Shown here piece after piece: positions 1-8,436 of a stretch of 29,080 bases of DNA (positions within the stretch are counted from its first letter, which is position 1; each line of letters opens with the position of its first letter). Made by a program: the position numbers and the translations under genes. Source of the DNA: a virus. The stretch lies in IMG/VR virus record IMGVR_UViG_3300036944_000031, positions 1 to 29,080 of that record; one strand, 5' to 3'. The notes under the pieces were generated by a model, which was not told the DNA's origin, made no database searches, and was given only the letters and a program-made list of their open reading frames with translations.

Positions 1-1079
1 AAATACTAGACCTTCGTATGCAGACTGGTGAGCCATACCTAGTCTTCATTGACACAGCTAACAAAGCTATGCCTCAATGGTTGAGCAAAAAAGGTTTGAA
101 GATTAATGGCAGCAATCTGTGTACAGAAATCTTTCTACCCACTAACGAGAAACGAACAGCAGTGTGCTGCTTGTCCTCTTTGAATTTGGAATACTATGAT
201 GAATGGAAGAATGACAAACAGTTCATCTTGGATGTTATGGAAATGCTAGACAATGTGTTGCAATACTTTATTGATAGAGCACCGTCAACAATTGCTAGAG
301 CTAAATATAGTGCAATGATGGAGCGTAGCATTGGTGTAGGTGCGCTAGGCTTCCATGCTTTTTTACAGAAGAAAGGGATTGCCATCGATGGTGTGATGGC
401 TAAGAGTTATAACAATGAAATATTTAAGCACATACATGCTTCGTGTTTACGGGCTGATGCTGTCTTGGAGCAACAGCGTGGTAGTTGCATCGATGCTGGT
501 CACAGTCTTATTCGTAGAAGGTTTAGTCATCATACTGCTATTGCTCCTAATGCCAGTAGCAGTCTTATTATGGGGAATACTAGCCCTTCAGTTGAGCCGT
601 ACAGAGCGAATGTTTTTAGGCAGGACACACTTAGTGGAGCGTTCGTATATAAGAATAGGTTCTTGAAGACAGAACTTGCTGCACTGGACATGGACAATGA
701 CGATGTGTGGGCATCCATCATTAGCAATGAAGGATCTATACAGCATCTAGATGTTCCTGAGCAAGTGAAGGAAGTGTTTAAGACTGCTATGGAAATTGAT
801 CAGCGTTGGTTGGTTGAGCTTGCAGCAGATCGTCAACAATACATTGACCAAGGACAAAGCATTAACCTGTTCTTCCCTGCAAATGTATCCATTAAATATT
901 TGCATAGTATTCATTTTTTAGCATGGCGTAGTGGTTTAAAGTCTTTATATTATTTACGTTCTGAAAAGGTTAGAAAAGCAGATAAAGTTGGTGCACAAAT
1001 TAAGCGTCAACGTATTGAAGATGATATTGATTTGAAGCAAGTAGCAGAGGGTGAGACTTGTTTAGCTTGTGAAGGATAA
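1..1079 (+). CDS. nrdA: Ribonucleoside-diphosphate reductase alpha subunit, class Ia (5' end outside window)
   Basis: Large subunit of class Ia ribonucleotide reductase, which reduces ribonucleoside diphosphates to deoxyribonucleotides with NrdB. The frame is open to the left edge (first whole codon at base 3), so the N-terminal allosteric part is missing; numbering here starts at the Met at base 18. The active-site segment NLCTEIFLPT supplies Asn33, Cys35 (thiyl-radical Cys) and Glu37. Cys50 in AVCCLSSLNL matches the partner redox Cys (E. coli C462). SLYYLR gives the radical-transfer tyrosine pair Tyr311-Tyr312. The C-terminus ends in CLACEG, the CxxC tail that is re-reduced by thioredoxin or glutaredoxin. 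All expected C-terminal residues are present, so the enzyme should be functional. It is followed after 3 bases by an endonuclease gene and then nrdB. Known from the family: many lytic phages carry nrdAB to make DNA precursors. Identification is very secure. Confidence 0.96.
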   Translation, partial: ILDLRMQTGEPYLVFIDTANKAMPQWLSKKGLKINGSNLCTEIFLPTNEKRTAVCCLSSLNLEYYDEWKNDKQFILDVMEMLDNVLQYFIDRAPSTIARAKYSAMMERSIGVGALGFHAFLQKKGIAIDGVMAKSYNNEIFKHIHASCLRADAVLEQQRGSCIDAGHSLIRRRFSHHTAIAPNASSSLIMGNTSPSVEPYRANVFRQDTLSGAFVYKNRFLKTELAALDMDNDDVWASIISNEGSIQHLDVPEQVKEVFKTAMEIDQRWLVELAADRQQYIDQGQSINLFFPANVSIKYLHSIHFLAWRSGLKSLYYLRSEKVRKADKVGAQIKRQRIEDDIDLKQVAEGETCLACEG

Positions 1080-1082
1080 GAC

Positions 1083-1499
1083 ATGAAGAGATGCTATGCT
1101 TGTGCTACAGAAAAAGAAGATAAGGATTTCTATCCTAATAAAGCTAAGAAAGATGGCTTATCTACTGAGTGTAAAACATGTAGTAGAAGTAAAGCATCTA
1201 AGTATCACCATAGTAATACCAGTAAGGTTAGAAACAGCAACAGACTTAGAAGGTATGGAGTAGATGAAAAGACATATCTAAGTATGCTAGAGCAACAGGA
1301 TAATAAATGTTGTATATGCAAACAGTCTGCTGCTGATTCTCCTAAAGGAGTATTATTTGTTGATCATTGTCATTCTTCTGGTAAGGTTAGAGGTCTATTA
1401 TGTCATCATTGCAATCTTGTAATAGGACAGGCAAAAGATAATATAGACATATTGGAACAATCAATCGTTTATTTAAGGAAACATAATGAAGAAATATAA
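1083..1499 (+). CDS. Endonuclease VII / HNH-type free-standing endonuclease
   Basis: A 138-residue nuclease of the recombination endonuclease VII type. The N-terminal zinc knuckle has CxxC pairs at Cys4/Cys7 and Cys30/Cys33. The second half carries YGVDEKTYLSMLEQQDNKC, then CxxC, the catalytic VDHCH (93-97), GKVRGLLCHHCN and a final ILEQSIVYL helix, all typical of that family. It sits between nrdA and nrdB, overlaps the nrdB start by 14 bases and is AT-rich, which suits a mobile homing-type insertion rather than a T4-gp49-like packaging resolvase. A Shine-Dalgarno-like AAGGA lies 8 bases before the ATG. The fold is clear; whether it acts as a homing endonuclease or in host/phage DNA degradation is inference from position. 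Confidence 0.88.
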   Translation: MKRCYACATEKEDKDFYPNKAKKDGLSTECKTCSRSKASKYHHSNTSKVRNSNRLRRYGVDEKTYLSMLEQQDNKCCICKQSAADSPKGVLFVDHCHSSGKVRGLLCHHCNLVIGQAKDNIDILEQSIVYLRKHNEEI

Positions 1500-2439
1500 G
1501 ATGGATACGGAAACTACAGCTTTCCGTCCTTTTACCTACCCTTGGGCGTATGACGCATGGTTGCAACATGAACAATCTCACTGGTTACATTCTGAAGTTC
1601 CTATGTCAGAAGACGTAAAGGACTACAAAAAATTAAGTAAAGAAGAACAAGAGTTTTTAACTAAAATTCTTAGGTTCTTTGTGCAAGGGGACTTAGACAT
1701 TGGTAGTGGTTATCATAATCATTATATTCCTGCATTTAAAAATCATGAAGTTCGTATGATGCTATCTGGTTTCGCTGCTAGGGAAGCTTTGCATGTGGCA
1801 GCTTATGCTCACCTCATTGAAACCTTAGGCTTGCCTGAGTCTACCTACAATGAGTTTCTCCAGTACAAAGAGATGGTGGAAAAGCATGACTACATCAGCA
1901 ACTTAAACCAAGCACCTATGGCTGAGAAGATTGCAGCCATCTCTGCATTCGGTGAAGGCATGCAGCTATTCTCTAGCTTTGTGATGTTGCTAAACTTTGC
2001 AAGAAATGGTAAGCTAAAAGGGTTGGGCCAAATCATTGCTTGGTCCATCGTTGACGAAACTCAACATGCTGAAGGCATGATTAAGGTCTATCGTGAATAC
2101 GTTAAACACCATCAGGATGAAACGACTTCGGAGCGCATCAAAGAAATTGCGGATCAAATGGTTGGTCTTGAAGATCAATTTGTTGATCTGGCGTTTAGCA
2201 TGGTTGAAGTCGAGAAGCTTACGAAAGAAGAAGTGAAGCAATACATTCGATACATTGCTGATCGTAGACTCATCTCTATGGGAATGAAGGGCATCTACAA
2301 GATTAAGAAGAATCCTCTTCCGTGGGTAGATGGTATGCTTGGTGTTAGCCACACCAACTTCTTTGAGCAGCGTGTAACAGACTATAGTAAGGGTGCTACC
2401 ACTGGTACATGGGATGATGTATGGGGGAAAGCAGCATGA
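1486..2439 (+). CDS. nrdB: Ribonucleoside-diphosphate reductase beta subunit, class Ia
   Basis: Small subunit that houses the di-iron tyrosyl radical cofactor and passes the radical to NrdA. All ligands line up with E. coli NrdB spacing: Asp69 (D84), Glu100 and His103 (E115/H118) in REALHVAAY, radical Tyr107 (Y122), Glu157 (E204) in GEGMQLF, and Glu191/His194 (E238/H241) in DETQHAEG. The intervals D-E 31 and E-E 34 are the same as in E. coli. The length of 317 residues is slightly short, as is common in phages. The start at 1486 is chosen because AAGGAAAC precedes it; it overlaps the end of the endonuclease gene, implying translational coupling or that the upstream gene was inserted up against it. 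A Met at 1501 is the alternative start but has no clear ribosome binding site. Confidence 0.96.
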   Translation: MKKYKMDTETTAFRPFTYPWAYDAWLQHEQSHWLHSEVPMSEDVKDYKKLSKEEQEFLTKILRFFVQGDLDIGSGYHNHYIPAFKNHEVRMMLSGFAAREALHVAAYAHLIETLGLPESTYNEFLQYKEMVEKHDYISNLNQAPMAEKIAAISAFGEGMQLFSSFVMLLNFARNGKLKGLGQIIAWSIVDETQHAEGMIKVYREYVKHHQDETTSERIKEIADQMVGLEDQFVDLAFSMVEVEKLTKEEVKQYIRYIADRRLISMGMKGIYKIKKNPLPWVDGMLGVSHTNFFEQRVTDYSKGATTGTWDDVWGKAA

Positions 2440-2639
2440 TAGTTGTTAATGTCAGACAAGGCATAGGACTAGACATTGAATATAATGATGACATCTGTCA
2501 CATTATTAATGATGGTGATGACACTGATAAGCTATTTGCTTATAGTGGTATACTAATAAAGCTTCCTTTTCTTAGCATCTACATTGGCGAGTTTGATGAA
2601 ATAGGGGCACTCATTAAAGATAACTCTACAGGGAAATAA
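2436..2639 (+). CDS. Small hypothetical protein after nrdB
   Basis: A 67-residue acidic protein whose ATG overlaps the nrdB stop in an ATGA arrangement, with GGGGGA about 8 bases upstream. A longer reading from 2421 is possible but lacks its own site. The sequence mixes beta-type hydrophobic stretches (MIVVNVRQ, LIKLPFLSIYIG) with acidic turns (NDGDDTDK). I recognise no domain. Tight coupling to nrdB and to the next gene (1 base gap) argues it is a real operon member. In nrd operons a glutaredoxin often sits nearby, but this protein has no CxxC and is not one. Confidence 0.65.
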   Translation: MIVVNVRQGIGLDIEYNDDICHIINDGDDTDKLFAYSGILIKLPFLSIYIGEFDEIGALIKDNSTGK

Positions 2640-2640
2640 C

Positions 2641-2832
2641 ATGCAAGGTAAACCTGAACGATCTGCACCACTGCGTATTCAATTTGAACAAGGCTATAAA
2701 GCTTTCAGGCATGGATGGCTGGTCAATCAATATGACCCACTGTCTGTGGCAGGTAAGGAATGGCAACGGGGATTTGACCGTGGCTACTTCGATAACATTG
2801 AAAGACTCAATGGCTACCAAGCGGTTCGATAA
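2641..2832 (+). CDS. Small RMF/CrpP-like protein
   Basis: A 63-residue basic protein with AGGGAAATAAC directly before its ATG. The core QGYKAFRHGW, then NQYDP, then EWQRGFDRGYFD, follows the pattern GYxAxxxG...NPY...WxxGFxxG seen in ribosome modulation factor (RMF) and the related CrpP family. RMF binds 70S ribosomes and drives dimerisation. CrpP-type proteins were first linked to ciprofloxacin resistance, though that role is debated. The similarity is a short pattern match read by eye, so ribosome binding is only an inference. Its last 23 bases overlap the start of the next gene in another frame. Confidence 0.6.
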   Translation: MQGKPERSAPLRIQFEQGYKAFRHGWLVNQYDPLSVAGKEWQRGFDRGYFDNIERLNGYQAVR

Positions 2833-3268
2833 AGAACTCCACGATACCTACGACAAGTTTGGAAGAGATGTAGTTAAAAACTATGTCTCTTCTTTTTGGA
2901 ATATGGAAGCTAGAGATAATCCCGATAGATATGGGATTGATTTGCATCTGTATAAAGATGATTTGTTGGTAGGATATGCTGAGGTAGAGGTCAGACTATC
3001 GTGGAAAACTGTAGAGTTTCCATACGAAGATTTGAATGTACCTGCTAGGAAGAAGAAGCTTTTAACACAAGAGCTTCCTACACACTTCTTCTCAATTAAC
3101 AAAGATGGAACAGCCTTGTTTCATTGCGAAGCTGCTGCTGTGTTAGACTCAGAAGTTAAAGAGTCTAGAAACAAATATGTCTACCAAGGAGAACTCTTTT
3201 ACAAAGTCTCTCTTGATAGACTATCTTATGTAGTATTACCTACGGCTAGCGAGGCCACCCTTAGCTAA
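2810..3268 (+). CDS. Hypothetical 152-residue protein, possible nuclease-like fold
   Basis: Start set at the ATG at 2810 (MATKRFDKELHD), inside the end of the previous gene; the open frame extends upstream to 2684 but that part is the shadow of the RMF-like gene. The protein is rich in charged and aromatic residues. YGIDLHLY followed by GYAEVEVRLSW gives an Asp and a beta-strand ExE, reminiscent of PD-(D/E)XK nucleases, but the usual Lys is not evident, so this is a weak suggestion only. The C-terminal half alternates THFFSI and ALFHCEAAAVLD strands. The final 11 codons lie antisense to the end of the giant late gene, so the two operons converge and overlap. Confidence 0.6.
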   Translation: MATKRFDKELHDTYDKFGRDVVKNYVSSFWNMEARDNPDRYGIDLHLYKDDLLVGYAEVEVRLSWKTVEFPYEDLNVPARKKKLLTQELPTHFFSINKDGTALFHCEAAAVLDSEVKESRNKYVYQGELFYKVSLDRLSYVVLPTASEATLS

Positions 3269-6200
3269 GCCAATTCTTTTCTTAGTTTCTTTATCTCTGT
3301 AGGTTCCACCTACCAAGTCTCTAATAGAATCAACAGCTTTAATCTCTTCTCTATTGATATCTTTTAATACAGAGCTAGGTGTGTCCATGCCTACATTGTA
3401 TTTACGCAACACTTTGAATTGGTTTTCCAATACTCTCAGAGCTTCTGCCTTATCTTTATTTCCTACCTTCTCAAGAGAAGCAATAACTTTAGGAATGAAA
3501 TCGTCAACTTCCATGTAGATATCAGACTGGTTCTTAGCAAACATCTTCAGTCTACCTGCTGTAGTTTGACTACTCTTAATGATGGGAGTTTCACCAGCCT
3601 TTAAAGATGCTGCTCCACCTGTTTCTCTAAACTCATTTCTAATGACGTTACGAACAATTCTATAAGCATTCAATGCTTGTGCTTCCTCACTGCTACCCAT
3701 ACCACCTTCTTTAATTGGTTTAAAAGATTCTGGATTTAAATAATTGTCTGAAAGTTTTTGTAGCTTAGACAAAGCAGCACTATAAACATCTTCTTGTCTT
3801 TGTGCTAAAGGAATCTTCTTCTCTGAAGCTTGTGTGTTTCTGGTGAGAGCAAGCTTTTCACTCTCAGTGAAAGCATCTTCTGTTTCTTTTAAACCAAGAG
3901 AACGAGGAAGACCCAGAGGTCTAGCCACTGTAGGACTACCAGTGATGGAACGAGCAATGGTATTCATGTCCCCATTACCCAGAGACTTTCTATACTTTTC
4001 CATTGGCATATTAATTCTTCTGAATTCATAATCAGCATATGGAATAGATGTTTCTAAAATATTAAGAGGTTCTTTACCGCCAAATCTTGGATCGCTATAA
4101 TTAAATCTAGCATCCTTAGTAAAGGAAGTGGCTCCAACATTCAACTCGGAATGCCATACATCCTCTTTAGTTTGTGGATCTGAAAAACCTTTAGCTAAAA
4201 TAGAATCAGCATTTGTCTGCGTTCCATGATAAAGAGTTACTGGTGGTTTATTTTTATACTTAGTACGAAGATCATCCAATTTCTTTTGTAGTGGCATAGA
4301 GAAGTTGATGAAGTCTTTAATAGCTTCTGGATCGTTAACATCTACTTCTTTATTCTTGGCTGCCCTATATTCACCTTGAGCTACAGCAATAACATCATCC
4401 TCAATCTTAGATGTTATATTAGGCATTTCAATAAGCTTGTCATAAGCATTAGTTCTAATGTCTTTTAAAGCAGCTAAAGCGTTTTGTCTTACCTCTAAGG
4501 AAGAGCCAAACTTAGGTTTGTTTAAGTTAGGGCTTTCAGATACTTCTTGCATATAAGGAGACATAGGAGCAGGAGCTTCCATTGGAAGGTCTGTCTTAAT
4601 CTCTGGAACCACTTCTGCTTCCACCTTAGGTGGTGGAGTGAATGAAGCTTCAGCTTCTGTTACTAGCTTCTCCATCTCTGCATCCACAGGCTTAGGCTGA
4701 GACACAGCAGGACTGGTCTTACTCTTAACAAGAGGTGCTTTAACTACAGGAGCAGCTACTGTCTCTACTGGGGCTTCCTTCACTGCTGCTTTAGCTGCAG
4801 CATCCTGCATCTCTTTTAACAAAGACATAGAACTTTTTACTACAGCAGAAGAGCCAATTTCTTTACCTACTTGTTTAGCAGCTAGACCACCAACTTGATA
4901 ACCAACAATACCGCCAGAGGCTTTCTCTACTGGTTTTTGTACAGCCACTGCTTCCGTCTTTAATACATCAGCATATCCTAAAGCAGTAGCATACTTCTTA
5001 AAATCTTTATCACTTTCAAAAGATACACCACGTTGTTGTTTATAGAAATCAAGAGTAACTCTACGAAGCTTTGGAGGTAATGCTTCAAATTGTTTTTGCT
5101 CAATAGGAGGAACTTTTTCCATGCTATAAAACTTTGCAATTGATTCATCTTTAGCTATCTTCTTTGCATCACTTTGCAATTCTGAAAATGCGTTAGTGAG
5201 TGCTATTGCTTTACCTTCATCAGTAGCTTTCTTATATAAGTCCATAGCAATAATTGGAGCTATGTACTTATCAATGTTGTTAGCCATAAAGCTTCTGGCA
5301 GCAGCATCCACTGTCTTATCACCAGTGGTTGAAAATATTTTATTAAATGGAATCTTTCTAGCTTCAATTTCTGTTTCAATCTCAGTCTTTGGCGGCACTA
5401 AAGCCAAGCCAGTCATCTGTTTTAATGGGCCAGTGTCTCTGAAAGCAGCTTGTGTTCTTGTTGCTGGTTGATATTCAGGCAGTGCTTGCTTTAAGATTGG
5501 TATGCCCTTTTGAATGTTCTTACCAACAGCAGTTAGGAATGTTCTTTCTTCATCCGGCTTAGTGACATAGATGTCTCTAGGCAGAGCTTCGTTACTATCG
5601 AAGGCACTGATGATGTCACTAATCTGATTAAGAGGTACAGTGGCTCTGCCTAGCCAAGCGCCAATTAAATCACCAGAAGAGCGTGATACTTTATTCAAAG
5701 CTGTTTGATCTGTCTCTCCTTCAGTAGCAACTATAGAAGAAGCAACTTCCTTAACTCTTTCAAGTGATTCTGAAGTAGACCCTACAGACTTAAAGCCAGT
5801 GAGAGCTTCAATCAAGTCCATAGCTTTAAAGTCTTCTGGCGTTCCGTTAATTATTTTGTAATAGAAGTCAGCCAAAGCAAATGGAACATTCATTGGGAAT
5901 AGATATTTAATATCTACATTAGTTCCATCATCACTCTTCATGATGTTCCAAGGCTTATCTTGGTTTTCTTTTCTATAGGCATATGCAGCCAACAGAGTAG
6001 CCATACCAGTAGCTTGCTGTGCTATCTTTTCTGATCCTTGCAATAGTAGTTGAGAACCAGCTTCATCACCATTCTTTAAAAGCCTGACACCTTCAATGGC
6101 TTCAGCAGCACCCTTACCTGCGTACCAAGGGTTGTAATGTTTAGCTGTCCACTGTGTAGCATTCACTAAGAATCTAGCAAAAGGAAACACTGCTGTACTA

Positions 6201-8434
6201 ATTGGTCTTGCTGCTTCTACGCCTTTAACAAAAGCCAAGCCCATTCCTTCAGTAGGTGTCTTACTGAATGTAAACGTAAGAGCATCATCAACACCTTGTC
6301 TCAAGATATCGATAGGAATGTTTTTATCTTGTGCAATTAGATCAACTAAATTAAGACCAGTCTTCCTGAGGTTGTTATCGATAGAAGCTGAAAAAATAGC
6401 TCTTCTTACATAGTTATCCATGATAACAGCAGGTGTATTTAAAATACGAATAGGAGCTATGAGGTCTGAGTTTTTCATGTCCTCTGCTGTAGCTAACATC
6501 TTGCTCATCAGCATTGGATTATTCTTAAGTGCTTCTTCTGTAATCTCTCTTGATAGATCACCTTGCCCTAAATAAAAATACCCATTTACAGTGTCATCAA
6601 TAACACCATTAAATCCTTTACCAATATCTCCAGCCACAGGAGATCCTCGCATCTTTCCTGCTATCTTTCTTCCAGTATTAAAGATGAGAGACTCTAAACC
6701 TTCTTCTGCTGCACCATAAGTTAAGTTAGAGCCAACACCAAAAGCATTTCGCATGACGGTACTCATGTTAGTAGTCATAGCTGTAATCATGTTTCTGTCA
6801 GCTTTGTCAATCCATCCTTTAAAGGTCATCATTGGACCAGCCACTGGATCTTTCTTACCAAACAAAGCATCAACTGCCTTAGCTCCTTCTGGATCTACCT
6901 CTTTCATCTTGTTAAGCATTCTGCTAATAACAGACTTGCTTTGCAATGTACGAGCAGCATCACTTGTAGACACTCCATACATAGAAGAGAACTTCTTTAG
7001 AGCATCTTCGTCTAATCCAGCTGCCTCAAGCCTTGCCATAAAATTAGGCAAGTCTGTTCCTGCATCTGTCATAGATTGCTTGATGACATTGTCAGGAAGC
7101 TTATCAAAACTATCTAATGTTCTTTGAACAGCTTCAAATGTTTTCTCTCCTGCTTTAGGAGCAAACTCTGGAATCTGTTTCCAGATGGAAGCAGCAATAA
7201 GATCAGCTTGTTTATCAATTGAATTCTTTACTTGCATCTGTGCAATGCTAGTAGGTGATCCTTGCATGTCTAACAAATCACCACCATCATAGATGTTAGT
7301 TGTAGTGACTGCTACATTGTCAGCAGCTTCATCGCCTGTTAGTGCAGTGGGTTTATTGGCTACTTCAGTTTGTTTCTTTCTGGCATCAGTTAGATCTTTA
7401 AGGGATAGCTTATCACCCTTAAGAAACTTTGTTCCTCTTGTTGATGCTGCAACCAATGGAGCCACTTCTAATAATCCAAAAGGAGCTTGAATAGCTCCCA
7501 TTGTTAAGGCTTCTGAAACACTAATGCCTTTATCTACTTTAGCTCTTTCTGCTTCTATTTTAGGACGTAGTTTGTTTTGATCTTCTTCAGACAAAGAAGG
7601 TAAAAGTTTTTCCATTTCCTGAATAGTGGCATCAGCTACAGCAAGCTCTCTCTTCTGTTTAGATACGTTAGTAACTGTGCCACTAGTGCCTTCAAATAAC
7701 AAAGGAGAAACTGCAGCAGTAGCTCCAATCTTTGTTGTTAGTGCTTTCTTAATACCCACCTTAGCTGCTTCTTTGCCCACTATATTAACAGCTACTTTGC
7801 CTACACCTAAGCTGGCATATGTAAGTGGATTAGACAGCATCAATCCAGCATAGTCTTTCAATGCTGATAAAGGAGCTTGTCCTCTTGGATCAAAGAAGGA
7901 AGCTGTGTTTTCAAGAAGGTCATAAGCTTCACCTGCTTTAACAACATCCTCTGGTTTAGAATTGTTAATCCATTCTTGTTCTGCTGTAACACGCAAAGGA
8001 TTTGGATCTTCTACAACACTTCGTATATGACTAACAACTCTATCAACATAATCCTTAGATGATTCACCTTTTTGAGGAAGGCCAGTCTTACCTAAGCGAA
8101 CACTACCATAAGCTGTTAATTTATTTAATAAGTCTGGGTTCTTATGCAGATCATCATATGCATATTTAGAAGCCTCTTCTTCTTTAATCTTTTCTGCCCT
8201 TGCTACTAAAGATGTAGCTCTCTGACGAGGAGCAGCAAAAGCTGGCTTAGTTAAATCTTCAGGGGGTTTCTGAGCAGGAGGTGCAGAAGGAACAGCCGCT
8301 GGTGTAGGGGCTTGTTGTTGATCTGGAGTAGCCATACCTTTAAAATCCATCTTAACCACAACATCGTTAGTACCAAAACCAGTTGTAGGTGTTTGAGCTA
8401 CTCCAACTTCTTTGTCATTAATACCGAAAGCCAT
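3236..8434 (-). CDS. Giant internal virion/ejection protein with C-terminal ADP-ribosyltransferase-like domain
   Basis: A 1732-residue protein, last of the late operon, in the place and size class of ejection proteins such as T7 gp16. The N-terminus is Pro/Ala-rich (about 30-75). Around 190-260 lies a hydrophobic/Gly-Ala stretch (LMLSNPLTYASLGVGKVAV and following) that could cross or insert in a membrane. The middle is largely helical. Near 1170-1190 is GGIVGYQVGG, followed by an Ala/Pro/Val-rich linker. At about 1398-1500 a domain opens with VTLYHGT (His1403), then ADSILAKGF, then GATSFTKDARFNYSDPRFGG, resembling the His-Tyr-Glu ADP-ribosyltransferase pattern of diphtheria toxin (YHGT...DSIQKG). 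The extreme C-terminus is LAKGGLASRR. The start is supported by AAAGGG upstream, 2 bases after the preceding gene. No lytic transglycosylase motif was recognised. The ejection role is inferred; the transferase domain is a by-eye match. Confidence 0.8.
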   Translation of the reverse strand: MAFGINDKEVGVAQTPTTGFGTNDVVVKMDFKGMATPDQQQAPTPAAVPSAPPAQKPPEDLTKPAFAAPRQRATSLVARAEKIKEEEASKYAYDDLHKNPDLLNKLTAYGSVRLGKTGLPQKGESSKDYVDRVVSHIRSVVEDPNPLRVTAEQEWINNSKPEDVVKAGEAYDLLENTASFFDPRGQAPLSALKDYAGLMLSNPLTYASLGVGKVAVNIVGKEAAKVGIKKALTTKIGATAAVSPLLFEGTSGTVTNVSKQKRELAVADATIQEMEKLLPSLSEEDQNKLRPKIEAERAKVDKGISVSEALTMGAIQAPFGLLEVAPLVAASTRGTKFLKGDKLSLKDLTDARKKQTEVANKPTALTGDEAADNVAVTTTNIYDGGDLLDMQGSPTSIAQMQVKNSIDKQADLIAASIWKQIPEFAPKAGEKTFEAVQRTLDSFDKLPDNVIKQSMTDAGTDLPNFMARLEAAGLDEDALKKFSSMYGVSTSDAARTLQSKSVISRMLNKMKEVDPEGAKAVDALFGKKDPVAGPMMTFKGWIDKADRNMITAMTTNMSTVMRNAFGVGSNLTYGAAEEGLESLIFNTGRKIAGKMRGSPVAGDIGKGFNGVIDDTVNGYFYLGQGDLSREITEEALKNNPMLMSKMLATAEDMKNSDLIAPIRILNTPAVIMDNYVRRAIFSASIDNNLRKTGLNLVDLIAQDKNIPIDILRQGVDDALTFTFSKTPTEGMGLAFVKGVEAARPISTAVFPFARFLVNATQWTAKHYNPWYAGKGAAEAIEGVRLLKNGDEAGSQLLLQGSEKIAQQATGMATLLAAYAYRKENQDKPWNIMKSDDGTNVDIKYLFPMNVPFALADFYYKIINGTPEDFKAMDLIEALTGFKSVGSTSESLERVKEVASSIVATEGETDQTALNKVSRSSGDLIGAWLGRATVPLNQISDIISAFDSNEALPRDIYVTKPDEERTFLTAVGKNIQKGIPILKQALPEYQPATRTQAAFRDTGPLKQMTGLALVPPKTEIETEIEARKIPFNKIFSTTGDKTVDAAARSFMANNIDKYIAPIIAMDLYKKATDEGKAIALTNAFSELQSDAKKIAKDESIAKFYSMEKVPPIEQKQFEALPPKLRRVTLDFYKQQRGVSFESDKDFKKYATALGYADVLKTEAVAVQKPVEKASGGIVGYQVGGLAAKQVGKEIGSSAVVKSSMSLLKEMQDAAAKAAVKEAPVETVAAPVVKAPLVKSKTSPAVSQPKPVDAEMEKLVTEAEASFTPPPKVEAEVVPEIKTDLPMEAPAPMSPYMQEVSESPNLNKPKFGSSLEVRQNALAALKDIRTNAYDKLIEMPNITSKIEDDVIAVAQGEYRAAKNKEVDVNDPEAIKDFINFSMPLQKKLDDLRTKYKNKPPVTLYHGTQTNADSILAKGFSDPQTKEDVWHSELNVGATSFTKDARFNYSDPRFGGKEPLNILETSIPYADYEFRRINMPMEKYRKSLGNGDMNTIARSITGSPTVARPLGLPRSLGLKETEDAFTESEKLALTRNTQASEKKIPLAQRQEDVYSAALSKLQKLSDNYLNPESFKPIKEGGMGSSEEAQALNAYRIVRNVIRNEFRETGGAASLKAGETPIIKSSQTTAGRLKMFAKNQSDIYMEVDDFIPKVIASLEKVGNKDKAEALRVLENQFKVLRKYNVGMDTPSSVLKDINREEIKAVDSIRDLVGGTYRDKETKKRIGLAKGGLASRR

Positions 8435-8436
8435 AG

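Noticed and set aside
2684-2809. Upstream extension of the 152-residue gene
   Set aside because: Overlaps the RMF-like gene in another frame and has no ribosome site; the Met at 2810 is a better start.
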